A DNA stretch of 64,000 bases. Origin: Bernardetiaceae bacterium (GTDB lineage: Bacteria > Bacteroidota > Bacteroidia > Cytophagales > Thermoflexibacteraceae). This document shows, in pieces, positions 20,109-28,421 of the stretch. The notes under the pieces were generated by a model. It searched no databases, had not been told where the DNA came from, and saw only the letters and a list, made by a program, of their open reading frames with translations. The position numbers and the translations under genes were made by a program. The stretch spans positions 1 to 64,000 of the forward strand of contig JANWWZ010000011.1 of assembly GCA_025057115.1 (NCBI GenBank), written 5' to 3'. Each line of letters starts with the position of its first letter. Within the stretch, counting starts at the first letter, position 1.

Positions 20109-20999
20109 ATGAGCAAAACCATGTCTGAAATGCCTTTTATTAGCGGGTTTACCATTGTCCGCAACGCTATCAAATACGACTATCCCGTTGTAGAGTCCAT
20201 TCTCTCAATATTGCCCTTGTGTGATGAGTTTGTAGTAGCAGTGGGCAAATCAGAAGATGAAACTTTGGACTTAATCCGAAGCATTCACTCCGACAAGCTG
20301 CGAATTATTGAAACGGTTTGGGATGAATCCCTGCGCACAGGAGGCAAGGTGTTAGCAGCAGAAACCAACAAGGCGTTTGATGCCATTTCTCCTGATGCAC
20401 AATGGGCTTTTTACATCCAAGCCGATGAGGTCCTCCACGAAAAATATCATGCCACTGTGCTACAAGCTATTGCCCAGCATACCGATAACCTCCAAGTAGA
20501 AGGTCTTTTATTTCACTACACTCATTTTTACGGCAGCTATCACTATGTAGCCGACTCGCGCAACTGGTACCGACACGAAATCCGCCTCATCCGCAACTGG
20601 AAAGATATTCGCTCCTATCGCGATGCACAAGGATTTAGACGCAACAACCGCAAGCTAAAGGTCAAACTTATTGATGCCCACATTTATCACTACGGATGGG
20701 TAAAAAATCCTTACCAACAGCAGCAAAGATTGAAAGATTTGCATGCTTATTGGAGTGATATAGAAGTACCTGAACAGGTACAAACCAGTGAGTTGTACGA
20801 CTACGGCACCATTGACTCGGTAACATTGTTCAACGGAACACATCCTGCAGTCATGAAAAACCGTATAAATAGTGCCGACTGGGAAGTACACCTCAACCCT
20901 AATGTGAAAAAACTTAGCTTAAAAAATCGCATTTTGGCTAAGGTGGAACAACTCACCGGCAAGCGTTTGTTTGAGTACAAAAACTATCGATTAGTCTGA
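20109..20999 (+). CDS. Glycosyltransferase, family 2-like
   Basis: About 296 aa from ATG 20109. The frame is open back to a TTG at 20082 and another ATG lies at 20121; the start is uncertain, but conserved sequence begins at FISGFTIVRNAIKYDYP. This N-terminus, the segment LPLCDEFVVAVGKSEDET and a QADEV metal-binding site (about residue 105) match GT-A enzymes that handle cell-surface glycans in Bacteroidota. HEIRLIRNWKDIRSYRD and YGWVKNPYQQQ are typical downstream motifs. It is transcribed away from the glycan operon across a roughly 90-bp shared promoter region. Its stop overlaps the next gene as TGATG, implying coupled translation. Confidence 0.85.
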   Translation: MSKTMSEMPFISGFTIVRNAIKYDYPVVESILSILPLCDEFVVAVGKSEDETLDLIRSIHSDKLRIIETVWDESLRTGGKVLAAETNKAFDAISPDAQWAFYIQADEVLHEKYHATVLQAIAQHTDNLQVEGLLFHYTHFYGSYHYVADSRNWYRHEIRLIRNWKDIRSYRDAQGFRRNNRKLKVKLIDAHIYHYGWVKNPYQQQQRLKDLHAYWSDIEVPEQVQTSELYDYGTIDSVTLFNGTHPAVMKNRINSADWEVHLNPNVKKLSLKNRILAKVEQLTGKRLFEYKNYRLV

Positions 21000-21370
21000 T
21001 GAAACAGATTGCGTATTTGGTTGTTATCTTTCTTGTAAATTTGTTTGCCTTGCCAGTTCAAGGACAACAAAAGCCTTCCGGAGAAGGCGAAGCAAATGCA
21101 GGAAAAGAAAAAACTATTGTTTTCAACCTCCGGCAAGACGGAGACCAACAAATGACCTGCTTACTAAGCCAGGATTTCAATTATACCTTTGAGCTTGAAC
21201 TTCCAGAGGAAAGCAAAGCCCAGCGAATCGTAATGAAGCTCTATGACAGCGATATGAATGAGCTAGCATCTTCTACTACAGTGCTAAAAGGCAGTGTGCG
21301 ACCTTCACTCCGCTACGCTCCTAAAAAATCAGGCTTGTATTTGCTCAAAGCTTTTCCATTTGCAAAATAA
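20999..21370 (+). CDS. Small exported protein of unknown function
   Basis: 123 aa with a clear signal peptide (MKQIAYLVVIFLVNLFALPVQGQ, cleavage about residue 22). The mature part is a short beta-rich domain (FNLRQDGDQQMTCLLSQDFNYTFELELPEESKAQ, then LKGSVRPSLRYAPKKSGLYLLKAFPF) reminiscent of the small beta-sandwich domains found on Bacteroidota secreted proteins, without catalytic signatures. Its start shares TGATG with the stop of the glycosyltransferase gene, so it is probably made in fixed ratio with it. A strong terminator follows immediately. I do not recognise a named family. Confidence 0.7.
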   Translation: MKQIAYLVVIFLVNLFALPVQGQQKPSGEGEANAGKEKTIVFNLRQDGDQQMTCLLSQDFNYTFELELPEESKAQRIVMKLYDSDMNELASSTTVLKGSVRPSLRYAPKKSGLYLLKAFPFAK

Positions 21371-21384
21371 CGCTATCTTAATCT

Positions 21385-21448
21385 AAGTAGCATCACAAGA
21401 ACGCTGTCTTCTCAAGGGCGAGTTCTTGAAAAAAGATGCTACTTTTTT
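21385..21448 (+). terminator. Rho-independent terminator with a long two-part stem
   Basis: AAGTAGCATC (21385-21394) pairs with GATGCTACTT (21435-21444), and an inner CAAGAAC/GTTCTTG pair extends the stem; a run of T follows to 21448. It terminates the + strand glycosyltransferase/exported-protein unit. The stop codon of the convergent SpoU gene (21439-21441) lies inside the right arm. There is no T run in the minus direction. Confidence 0.85.
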
Positions 21449-22230
21449 GTTCTCGGGTCTCTAAACTCACTATTTTGACCAACGAGGCGGTCGCAAAAAA
21501 TAGCGGCTGCTATGGCAGCATTGAGCGACTCGGCTTTGCCTATGCGCGGAATCGCAAGTCGATAGTTTACAAAGGGCAGCAAATTCAGGGGGATGCCATG
21601 CGACTCGTTGCCAATGAGAATTGCACCTTTTTTAGAAGGGCTACACTTGTAAATGCTTTCTCCATCAAGCAAAGCACCGTAAACTACTATTGAGTAACGG
21701 CTGAAAAATTCTGACAAGTCAGTGTAAAACGGTTGAACGCGCAAAAAAGAACCCATAGAAGCGCTAATGACTTTGGGATTATACCACTCTGCCGTATCGG
21801 GAGAGCAAACCACCCTATCAATTCCGTACCAATCTGCAATGCGAATGATGGTGCCCAAGTTGCCTGGATCGCGTATGGAAGCAAGGGCAAGTAGCCATTG
21901 GTTAGAAGGAACAAACTCAGTAGGTTGAGGCACCTGCACTACTGCTAGAGCTGTTTGGTTGGTTTGCGTTGTCCCAGCTCGGGATAGCTCCTCGCCTGTG
22001 GCTGTTTGTAGCAAAAATGGCACGGGTTGTTGCAGCACTGGCGTGGACTCGATAAATTTTCGAGTGGCAAATAAAGCCTTAATGCGGAACCCAGCAGTAA
22101 CTCCCTGACTGAGAAGTTCTTGAACGCTTTTTGCGCCTTCTACTAAAAAAAGCTGTTCTTTTTGCCGATATTTTTTGTGATGCAATGCGCGGCAAAGTTT
22201 TAGCCATTTAGAAGATATCGCCATATTCAT
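21439..22230 (-). CDS. TrmH/SpoU family RNA methyltransferase
   Basis: 263 aa. An N-terminal substrate-binding domain (RALHHKKYRQKEQLFLVEGAKSVQELL) precedes a SPOUT domain with its three knot motifs: LASIRDPGNLGTIIRIADW, GAILIGNESHGIPLNLL and LAIPRIGKAESLNAAIAAAI. These form the trefoil-knot SAM site used for 2'-O-ribose methylation of rRNA or tRNA. It is most similar in layout to the RlmB/TsnR-like group, but the exact target nucleotide cannot be told from sequence. It lies downstream of the M61 peptidase gene (about 60 bp gap) on the same strand. Confidence 0.9.
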   Translation of the reverse strand: MNMAISSKWLKLCRALHHKKYRQKEQLFLVEGAKSVQELLSQGVTAGFRIKALFATRKFIESTPVLQQPVPFLLQTATGEELSRAGTTQTNQTALAVVQVPQPTEFVPSNQWLLALASIRDPGNLGTIIRIADWYGIDRVVCSPDTAEWYNPKVISASMGSFLRVQPFYTDLSEFFSRYSIVVYGALLDGESIYKCSPSKKGAILIGNESHGIPLNLLPFVNYRLAIPRIGKAESLNAAIAAAIFCDRLVGQNSEFRDPRTKK

Positions 22231-22292
22231 GGATGATTGACAAAAAGCAACAAAAACAAAAAGCCAATGCCTTTCTGCTCAATGTGCAAATC

Positions 22293-24002
22293 TTACGCAC
22301 CAGATGCGGTTTGAATGCTCATCTGGCTGTTGAGCAATTCCAAACGCGGATATGAAAAGTAGTCTTTTCCATCGGCTTGCAGGGTAATTTGATGCAAGCG
22401 CTCATTTCGGTTTACTACTAACTTGATTTGCGCAGCATGGTCCATTAACCAGGCTACTTCTGCTAAATCTTGCGTTACCAAATCATTTATCGACAAAATT
22501 TTATCGCCTGGAGCTATTGCTCGGTCTGCTGGTGAATCAGGGCAGATGTGCACCACCTGTAAGTAATGTGCCGATTGGGTCAAAGTAAATCCAAAACGGC
22601 GCTCCCATGCATGTTTAGCAGGAACTATTTCAAGTTTGCAGCCTATCCAATGAGCTAGCTTGCCAATGGCTTGGGACAACTCCTCTGTGCCTTCGATGTA
22701 ATCCTCAAAGTATTGATTCATGGAATAGCCTGCTAGTTCTGCTACCAGTTGCTTGTAATCTTGCAAAGAATAGCCCTGCAGTCCATTTCCAAAGCGCTTC
22801 CATAAAAGTTGCATGAGATGATGTAGGGAATACTTTCCTTGAGTTACTTCCAGCAGCCATAAATGCAACAAGAGAGCAGCAAGAGCTCCTTCGTTGTAAA
22901 TAGAAATTTTTCGGTGGGGAATGCCTGCAGTATATCCATCTGTCCATAGGTCGAGGCTGGCTTCTACAAGAGACATGTATTTCCTGCCAAAATTGTTGGC
23001 ATATCTTTTTAACTGGGCGTTGATTTCTTCTATCCAACGCTGCAAACTCCATACGCCGCTGCAGTAGAGCAAGTAACTGCCGTAAAAAGTGGTGATGCCT
23101 TCTATGACAAATCCCGTTGGGAAGAGGCACTCACGCGTTAGGTCATAGGGAGTGAGTTCTACAGGGCGGATGCGCGTGCCATTCCAGCAATGAAATAATT
23201 CGTGAGAAGCAATTTCTAAAAGCTCGTGGTAAAAATCTTCTTCCTCAAATTCCGCATCAGGACCCAATACCAGTACGGTACTTCTGCGATGCTCTACCCC
23301 ATGGTAAAATTTCCAGGGAGCGATCAAAAATTGAAAATGAAACTCCAGCTCGGGGAACTGACCGAAAAGAGCGATGTGCTCTCTTGTAAACTTTTGAAAG
23401 TCAGCTATGAGGCGCTGCCAGTTGGGCAAGCAATTTCCATAAAACCAAACATGAAAGACAGCACTGCTATTCTCTACTTTGTAAGTGCGGTGCTGTAAGT
23501 TGGGGGAAGCCACCAAGGGAGCGTCAATAAGTTGGTAAAAATCAATGGCTTGGAATTGATTGCGCCCTAATGCTGTCAAGGGAAAACTAATTTGGTAATC
23601 CTCAGGTAGGTCAAGAGAGATTTGATAAGGTTGATAAATGCGACCTTCTACGTAAAAAACGCAATTAGACCAGTTGATGTAACAAAGGTCGTGGTCCAAA
23701 AAGCAGCCTCCTGCGTCTAGTTGGCAAGCGTAGAAATTGTAACGCACCAGAATTCGATCAGCATTGCCTACCTCTACCTTCCACCTGTTGCGCCCCAGGC
23801 GTTCTAAGGGCAACTTTTGGCCTGTTTGCGAAAAAACTTCCATTCGCTGGATGTAGCGCGCATAGTTTTGAAGTTCGTACCTTCCGGGACGCCATGCAGG
23901 TAGTTGTAGATAAATCACTTGAGCCCCTTCCGTAGGCAGGCTTAGAAGAAAGTCGAGAAAATGCTTATGCGATTGTTTGCAAGAGACCTCTAATTGTATC
24001 AT
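22293..24002 (-). CDS. M61 family (glycyl aminopeptidase-like) metallopeptidase with PDZ domain
   Basis: About 569 aa from ATG 24002; M61 proteins typically begin like this (MIQLEVSCKQ), and the open frame upstream adds 13 unrelated residues. An N-terminal beta-sandwich (LPAWRPGRYELQNYARYIQ is a family hallmark) precedes the thermolysin-like catalytic domain with HELFH at about 267-271 (zinc ligands and catalytic Glu) followed by CWNGTRIRP; the third zinc ligand Glu lies in FVIEGITTFYG. A C-terminal PDZ domain (VVHICPDSPADRAIAPGDKILSIND) probably binds substrate termini. No signal peptide is apparent, so location is uncertain. It begins 57 bp downstream of the CARF-sigma54 regulator gene and is probably cotranscribed with it. 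Confidence 0.9.
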   Translation of the reverse strand: MIQLEVSCKQSHKHFLDFLLSLPTEGAQVIYLQLPAWRPGRYELQNYARYIQRMEVFSQTGQKLPLERLGRNRWKVEVGNADRILVRYNFYACQLDAGGCFLDHDLCYINWSNCVFYVEGRIYQPYQISLDLPEDYQISFPLTALGRNQFQAIDFYQLIDAPLVASPNLQHRTYKVENSSAVFHVWFYGNCLPNWQRLIADFQKFTREHIALFGQFPELEFHFQFLIAPWKFYHGVEHRRSTVLVLGPDAEFEEEDFYHELLEIASHELFHCWNGTRIRPVELTPYDLTRECLFPTGFVIEGITTFYGSYLLYCSGVWSLQRWIEEINAQLKRYANNFGRKYMSLVEASLDLWTDGYTAGIPHRKISIYNEGALAALLLHLWLLEVTQGKYSLHHLMQLLWKRFGNGLQGYSLQDYKQLVAELAGYSMNQYFEDYIEGTEELSQAIGKLAHWIGCKLEIVPAKHAWERRFGFTLTQSAHYLQVVHICPDSPADRAIAPGDKILSINDLVTQDLAEVAWLMDHAAQIKLVVNRNERLHQITLQADGKDYFSYPRLELLNSQMSIQTASGA

Positions 24003-24059
24003 GAAGCCTATAAAGGGTTGGTAATTTTTACAATAAGCCAACTGTGGAGTGGCAAGCCT

Positions 24060-25550
24060 TCAAGAATACATCTCTTTTTGCAAAGCAAATTTTTTCATTT
24101 TAGCCTTGAGCGTATTGAGGCTAATGCCTAAAGCGCGGGCAGTTTGGGAAAGATTGCCTTTAAAATGTTGCAAAGCTCGCTGGATATGTTGGCACTCAAT
24201 ACTTTCCAAGCTCCAACCGCTAAAGGGCAACACTTTTTCCGACTCTTTGCCGTCAATTTCACTAAGTACCATTTCTAAGGTAACACAAGGCTCATGGCGA
24301 TAGAAAACATACAAGCTAGCAATTAAATTTTGTAGCTGCCTGATGTTGCCCGGAAAATGGCAGCGAATAATAAACTCTTGGGCTTGAGAAGTAATCCTAA
24401 TGGTTCTACCATGATTGAGACGCTGAGCTTGCTGTTGCCAGAAAAAATAGAACAATTCTCGGCGGTCCTGTTCGGGAAGATCTGCCCAAGCACAAAGCCG
24501 AATAATAGCTGGATTGAGCCGATAGTAAAGGTCATCGCGGAAGCGTCCCTGTGCCACCATTTCCAACAAAGGGCGATGCGTAGCAGCAACGATGCGCAAG
24601 GATACTTTTCTGGGGCGCCTGTCCCCTAAAGGCGTAATGAGACCATCTTGCAGCACGCGTAGTAAGGATTGCTGTAACATGGCAGAAGCATCCCCTATCT
24701 CGTCTAAAAAGAGCGTGCCCTCGGCGGCAGCCTCAAAATACCCGCTTCGATCTTCAGTAGCTCCTGTGAAAGCTCCTTTTTTGTAGCCGAAAAGTTCAGC
24801 TTGGAGGAGTTCATCAGGTAAGGCGGCACAATTGACAGCAATAAAGCGTCCTTTTGCACCACTGCACTGGTGAATGTAACGCGCTATCTGTTCCTTCCCC
24901 GAGCCAGAAGGACCCATAATTAAAGCGGGAAAATTAGGCAAAGAAGCTATTTGCTCTGCTCGCTGATAAGCCAGGCGCATCGTAGAGGTGATGCAGGTAT
25001 CTTTAGAGCGACTTTCCACACTTGAGTTTTTCAACAATCCATAGGCTTGGGTGGATTGCTCTTTAGTAAGATCTATTTCCAAAATTTCTGGGCAACCGCT
25101 TTGAGTAAACTCGGGTTTGCGCATGTGGAACAAACGCGTAAAATGGCGGCAGGAGGTCATGCAGCACAGCACCCACGCCAATTGCATCATTTGATAACCT
25201 GCATTGTAGAAAATGTGCACAAGCCCTTCTTCTCTAATGGAGAGCAAAAACGGCTCTACTTCGCCTTTAATTTGAGCCAAGTCGATAGGGTCGGCAATGT
25301 CCATGAACACAGGTGTAATCCGATGAGTGGGAAAATCGTGGCTAATTTTCTGGAGCATTGCTTCCATTTGCGGGTCATCGCGCAAGGAGGCTTTTAAAGA
25401 AAGTAGGTAATGTCGATAGCAATTATATTGGGGGATAAAATAGCGATGTAGCCCCCACGTCATTCCACTATAGGAAGGCACGCAAGGACTGTTGGCATCG
25501 AAATCATAGCGATAGTCAAGCCATGAAACTAAAATATTTTTCATCGCCAT
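24060..25550 (-). CDS. RtcR-like sigma54-dependent activator: divergent CARF-like sensor, AAA+ and Fis-type HTH
   Basis: 496 aa. Residues about 205-435 form a sigma54-activator AAA+ domain: Walker A GPSGSGKE (213-220), the sigma54-contacting GAFTGA (260-265), Walker B GTLFLDEIGD (278-287) and RDDLYYRLNP. A Fis-type HTH (HFKGNLSQTARALGISLNTLKAKMKK) ends the protein. The N-terminal 190 residues are neither a receiver nor a PAS/GAF domain. Their layout (NILVSWLDY strand, RITPVFMDIADPIDLAQIKGEVEPFLLSI, then GLVHIFYNAGYQMMQLAWVL and a RLFHM strand) parallels the CARF domain of RtcR, where LVHITTGTH occupies the corresponding ligand loop. RtcR senses RNA ends with 2',3'-cyclic phosphate or linear oligonucleotides and controls rtcBA. 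No rtc gene is nearby, so the target and ligand are unknown. The CARF assignment is by pattern only. Confidence 0.82.
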   Translation of the reverse strand: MAMKNILVSWLDYRYDFDANSPCVPSYSGMTWGLHRYFIPQYNCYRHYLLSLKASLRDDPQMEAMLQKISHDFPTHRITPVFMDIADPIDLAQIKGEVEPFLLSIREEGLVHIFYNAGYQMMQLAWVLCCMTSCRHFTRLFHMRKPEFTQSGCPEILEIDLTKEQSTQAYGLLKNSSVESRSKDTCITSTMRLAYQRAEQIASLPNFPALIMGPSGSGKEQIARYIHQCSGAKGRFIAVNCAALPDELLQAELFGYKKGAFTGATEDRSGYFEAAAEGTLFLDEIGDASAMLQQSLLRVLQDGLITPLGDRRPRKVSLRIVAATHRPLLEMVAQGRFRDDLYYRLNPAIIRLCAWADLPEQDRRELFYFFWQQQAQRLNHGRTIRITSQAQEFIIRCHFPGNIRQLQNLIASLYVFYRHEPCVTLEMVLSEIDGKESEKVLPFSGWSLESIECQHIQRALQHFKGNLSQTARALGISLNTLKAKMKKFALQKEMYS

Positions 25551-25647
25551 GAAGAGCTATCCATTGCTTCAGGTGAAATCAATTGCAACCATTTTACTTT
25601 GCAAAGAGGGTCACTTTCAGCGAGCTGGTGAGTTAGCGGAAGCAGAG

Positions 25648-26754
25648 CTAGTATTTAGCTGCTCTTAAAATGGCTTCCAGCTCGCGGATAATTTCTCGTT
25701 TGCGGTCGCGAGAAGGAGCAAATATTAGTCCTTCATAGTAGTAAATGATGCCCTTCTGAGCATCGGCAAAGGTATAACTAATAAACGGACCGCCCATTGT
25801 CGAATTGTTAGTCCGCCAAAGCCCGCGCATTTCTTTGGCATACTTGCCATTGACAGTGCTTTCCCTAAAAACTGGAGGTTCAAGAGATTCTGTAACGACA
25901 AAGGTATGAGGCTTTGCTGGATCGCCGTACAAATGCGCTTTGCAAATGGCATTCCGCCAAGCAATGATGCTATCCTCTCTAAATTGCTTATCTGATTCAT
26001 AAGGCTTGTAAGCTAGGATAAGGCTCTTGTCCACTTCTGCATCAGGCATGCGCACCCATAAAAAGCCAGTTTTTTTATCTAGACTCACTTGCTCTTTTAC
26101 AAACTCAAACCCGCGTGGTAATAACAGCTCTATACCATGTGTTTTAGCTACTCGGGATTCGAGGGCATCTTTAGCCCGCAGTTTAGAAAGACCTGCAGTG
26201 ATGCGCTTGCGCTCTGCCTCAGCAAAGATATCTTGCATTTTTCGGCGATTAATTCGCAGATGATTAGCAAGCTGTTTATTAGTTTGTCCAAACAAGAAGA
26301 GCACTATTTGCCCCACAGCAAAGCTATTAGGTACTACTTGATAAAACAAACTGCTATCAGAGGCAATTTGCTGCAGCCCCGCTTCAGGAAAAAAAGACTT
26401 GATGCGCTGAGCTGCTGGCGAGTTTTGTTCAAGCGTCATTACGAATATCAAATTTTTGTGTTGCTTCAGCACGTTGTTGAGCTGAGTGCCATGAGCTTTG
26501 CGCAAAGAAAACATCTTTTCTCCTCGCAAAGTACCTGGCAAAGTGGCAGAAAATACACTGCGCAAGGCTTCGCCTAACTCATCGTGCCAATACATTGTAT
26601 CCATGACTACGATAATTTCTCCTGTTTTGCCACGCGCTGCTGGTAAATTGGAACTAGAGGCATTACTAGTTTCTTTTTCACTGCAAGAAAAAATACTCAG
26701 CAATGCAGCAATAGTAAGCAACTTGCCAATCTTAGTTTGCTGTCGCCATTTCAT
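25648..26754 (-). CDS. DUF4837 family lipoprotein
   Basis: 368 aa. A lipoprotein signal peptide ends in SIFSC with Cys24 as the likely lipidated residue, followed by an acidic/serine-rich linker. The body (GKTGEIIVVMDTMYWHDELGEALRSVF..., LIFVMTLEQNSPAAQ, TGFLWVRMPDAEVDKSLILAYKPY, VNGKYAKEMRGLWRTNNSTMGGPFISYTF) matches the Bacteroidota-specific DUF4837 family. Its role is unknown; the family is envelope-anchored and broadly conserved in the phylum. Transcribed divergently from aroE across a 75-bp intergenic space. Confidence 0.88.
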   Translation of the reverse strand: MKWRQQTKIGKLLTIAALLSIFSCSEKETSNASSSNLPAARGKTGEIIVVMDTMYWHDELGEALRSVFSATLPGTLRGEKMFSLRKAHGTQLNNVLKQHKNLIFVMTLEQNSPAAQRIKSFFPEAGLQQIASDSSLFYQVVPNSFAVGQIVLFLFGQTNKQLANHLRINRRKMQDIFAEAERKRITAGLSKLRAKDALESRVAKTHGIELLLPRGFEFVKEQVSLDKKTGFLWVRMPDAEVDKSLILAYKPYESDKQFREDSIIAWRNAICKAHLYGDPAKPHTFVVTESLEPPVFRESTVNGKYAKEMRGLWRTNNSTMGGPFISYTFADAQKGIIYYYEGLIFAPSRDRKREIIRELEAILRAAKY

Positions 26755-26829
26755 GGCTTCGGTCCAAAGTAGAATAGCAATTTAGGACATAATTTTGGCT
26801 ACCTTTACCGCAAACGCAAATTTTTTCCG

Positions 26830-27570
26830 ATGCAGCGCTACGGACTCATAGGCAGAAAGCTCTCGCATTCATTTTCCAAGAAATACTTCACGGAAAAGTT
26901 TGCTCGCCAGTGCATCGATGCTACTTATCAACTCTATGAACTGGAAAGCGTCCAAGCCTTGCCCGAGTTGATTAAGTCCCAGCCCGAGCTCAAGGGACTC
27001 AATGTTACTATTCCTTTCAAGGTAGAAGTAATCCCTTTGATGGATTATCTAGCTCCTTGTGCGGCAAAAGTAGGAGCAGTAAATGTCATCAAAATTCACT
27101 CTGATGGCAGGTTAGGAGGGTATAACTCTGATTATGATGGATTTAAGTACTCCCTGGAGCGTTTTATTCCTCATGGACGCATTTTTCATGCCCTTATTTT
27201 GGGAACGGGAGGTGCCTCCAAAGCCGTACAAGCCGTGCTAAGTGATATGGAAATGGAATACACTTTTGTTTCCCGCACTCCTGCTGATAGCCGAACAATA
27301 GGCTATGAAGAATTAAAGACATTAGGGCTAGATGCTTTTCGGCTCATTATCAACACCACGCCGCTGGGTATGTATCCCAATATTGACCAGTTTCCTCCTT
27401 TGCCCTATGAACAACTCACTAGTGCTCATTACCTGCACGATTTGGTGTATAATCCCGAAGTAACCGAATTTATGAAGCGCGGCAGCTACTACGGAGCTCA
27501 TGTCAAAAACGGGCTGGAAATGCTCTACCAACAAGCCGAAAAAGCATGGCAAATTTGGCAAAGCGATTAA
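26830..27570 (+). CDS. aroE: Shikimate 5-dehydrogenase
   Basis: 246 aa, short but within the range seen in Bacteroidota. It catalyses NADPH-dependent reduction of 3-dehydroshikimate to shikimate in aromatic amino-acid synthesis. The substrate-binding N-terminus carries GLIGRKLSHSFSKKYF and LNVTIPFKVEVIPLMD with the catalytic Lys; GGYNSDYDGF holds the catalytic Asp; the Rossmann glycine loop is LGTGGASKAVQAVL; INTTPLGMYP is also conserved. The last 132 bp, including the stop, are duplicated in inverted orientation at 58211-58342, and repeat element A starts immediately after the stop codon. Confidence 0.95.
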   Translation: MQRYGLIGRKLSHSFSKKYFTEKFARQCIDATYQLYELESVQALPELIKSQPELKGLNVTIPFKVEVIPLMDYLAPCAAKVGAVNVIKIHSDGRLGGYNSDYDGFKYSLERFIPHGRIFHALILGTGGASKAVQAVLSDMEMEYTFVSRTPADSRTIGYEELKTLGLDAFRLIINTTPLGMYPNIDQFPPLPYEQLTSAHYLHDLVYNPEVTEFMKRGSYYGAHVKNGLEMLYQQAEKAWQIWQSD

Positions 27571-27600
27571 ATAGCTGCCTAGTTTTTAAAAATCATTTTC

Positions 27601-28000
27601 TGCCATTGTTCGTGTCTTCACGAACAATGTTGTCTGTTCATGCTTTGAAACACAACCCACCAGCGTCGCGGCGGGTATTTTCTTTGAAAAGTGTAAAATA
27701 AAACTTCTGCCATTGTTCGTGTCTTCACGAACAATGTTGCCTTGTTCATGCTTTGAAACACAACCCACCAGCGTCGCGGCGAGTATTTTCTTTTTTGCCA
27801 TTGTTCGTGTCTTCACGAACAATGTGCCTTGTTCATGCTTTGAAACACAACCCACCAGCGTCGCGGCGAGTATTTTCTTTTTTGCCATTGTTCGTGTCTT
27901 CACGAACAATGTTGCCTTGTTCATGTTTTGAAACACAACCCACCAACATCGCGGCGAGTATTTTCTTTTTTGCCATTGTTCGTGTCTTCACGAACAATGT
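27601..28000 (+). repeat. X units: five near-perfect hairpins at about 88-bp spacing
   Basis: Perfect 11-bp stems (arm CATTGTTCGTG, loop TCTT, arm CACGAACAATG) start at 27604, 27711, 27799, 27886 and 27974, so the spacings are 107, 88, 87 and 88 bp. The DNA between hairpins is also conserved (TTGTTCATGCTTTGAAACAC, then ACCCACCAGCGTCGCGGCGA, then a TATTTTCTTT stretch). The 107-bp unit has an extra segment containing GAAAAGTGTAAAATAAAAC, which recurs in element C. This is a tandem array of one long unit, not spacers between short repeats. Confidence 0.92.
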
Positions 28001-28090
28001 GCTTTATTCACGCCTTGAAAAACAACCCAGCGGACGACGGCGAGTATTTTCTTTGGTTTGTACTTGCTTTTTGCGTTTTAATCACAAACG

Positions 28091-28421
28091 GTTGTTCGTG
28101 AGGACATGAATAATAGTAGGAAAGTTGTTCGTGAGGACACGAACAACGGTGAATCAGATGGTTGTTTGTGAGGACACAAACAACGGCGAGTGAGGACACA
28201 GTAGTTGTTCGTGAGGACACAGTAGTTGTTCGTGAGGACACAGTAGTTGTTCGTGAGGACACGAACAACGGTAAAACGACGAATCACAAGTTGTTCGTGA
28301 GGACACGAACAACGGAGAGTAAGGACGCAAACAGGACACGAACAACGGTGAATCAGAAGTGGTTGTTTGTGAAGACACAAACAACGGCGAGTGAGGATAC
28401 AAACAGGACACGAACAATGGC
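28091..28421 (+). repeat. Y-hairpin array with compensatory arm changes
   Basis: Repeated 24-nt palindromes: arm GTTGTTCGTG, loop AGGA, arm CACGAACAAC. The first is degenerate (28091), full copies lie near 28123, 28251 and 28290, and three half-copies end in GAGGACACAGTA (about 28203-28245). Two copies (28161-28184 and near 28364) read GTTGTTTGTG with CACAAACAAC, so both arms changed together and the stem is preserved. Spacers such as GGTGAATCAGA and GGCGAGTGAGGA recur. Confidence 0.9.

Larger units (their letters stand above)
27571..28421 (+). repeat. Repeat element A: X-unit array, junction and Y-hairpin array
   Basis: About 850 bp with no credible gene. It begins right after the aroE stop with a short leader ending ATCATTTTCTGCC, then five X units (27601-28000), a unique junction (about 28000-28090) and a Y-hairpin array (28091-28421), ending at a duplicated tlpA tail. 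The part at about 27884-28150 is nearly identical to the reverse complement of 58578-58844 in element B (one mismatch noticed, near 28055). Open frames inside it are by-products of palindromic repetition: frames on both strands read the same motifs. It separates aroE from the convergent phosphatase gene. Confidence 0.92.

Noticed and set aside
22705-23130. 141-codon minus-strand frame in the M61 gene
   Set aside because: It lies within the well-supported peptidase frame in a different register.
27586-27936. 116-codon minus-strand frame with repeated MAKKKILAATLVGCVSKHEQ-like sequence
   Set aside because: It is a translation of the X units, which are open on both strands. The period (about 88 bp) is not a multiple of three and the phrase changes between copies, so protein selection is not indicated.
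27601-28000. CRISPR array
   Set aside because: Regular repeats suggested it, but the sequence between hairpins is itself conserved and no cas gene is nearby.
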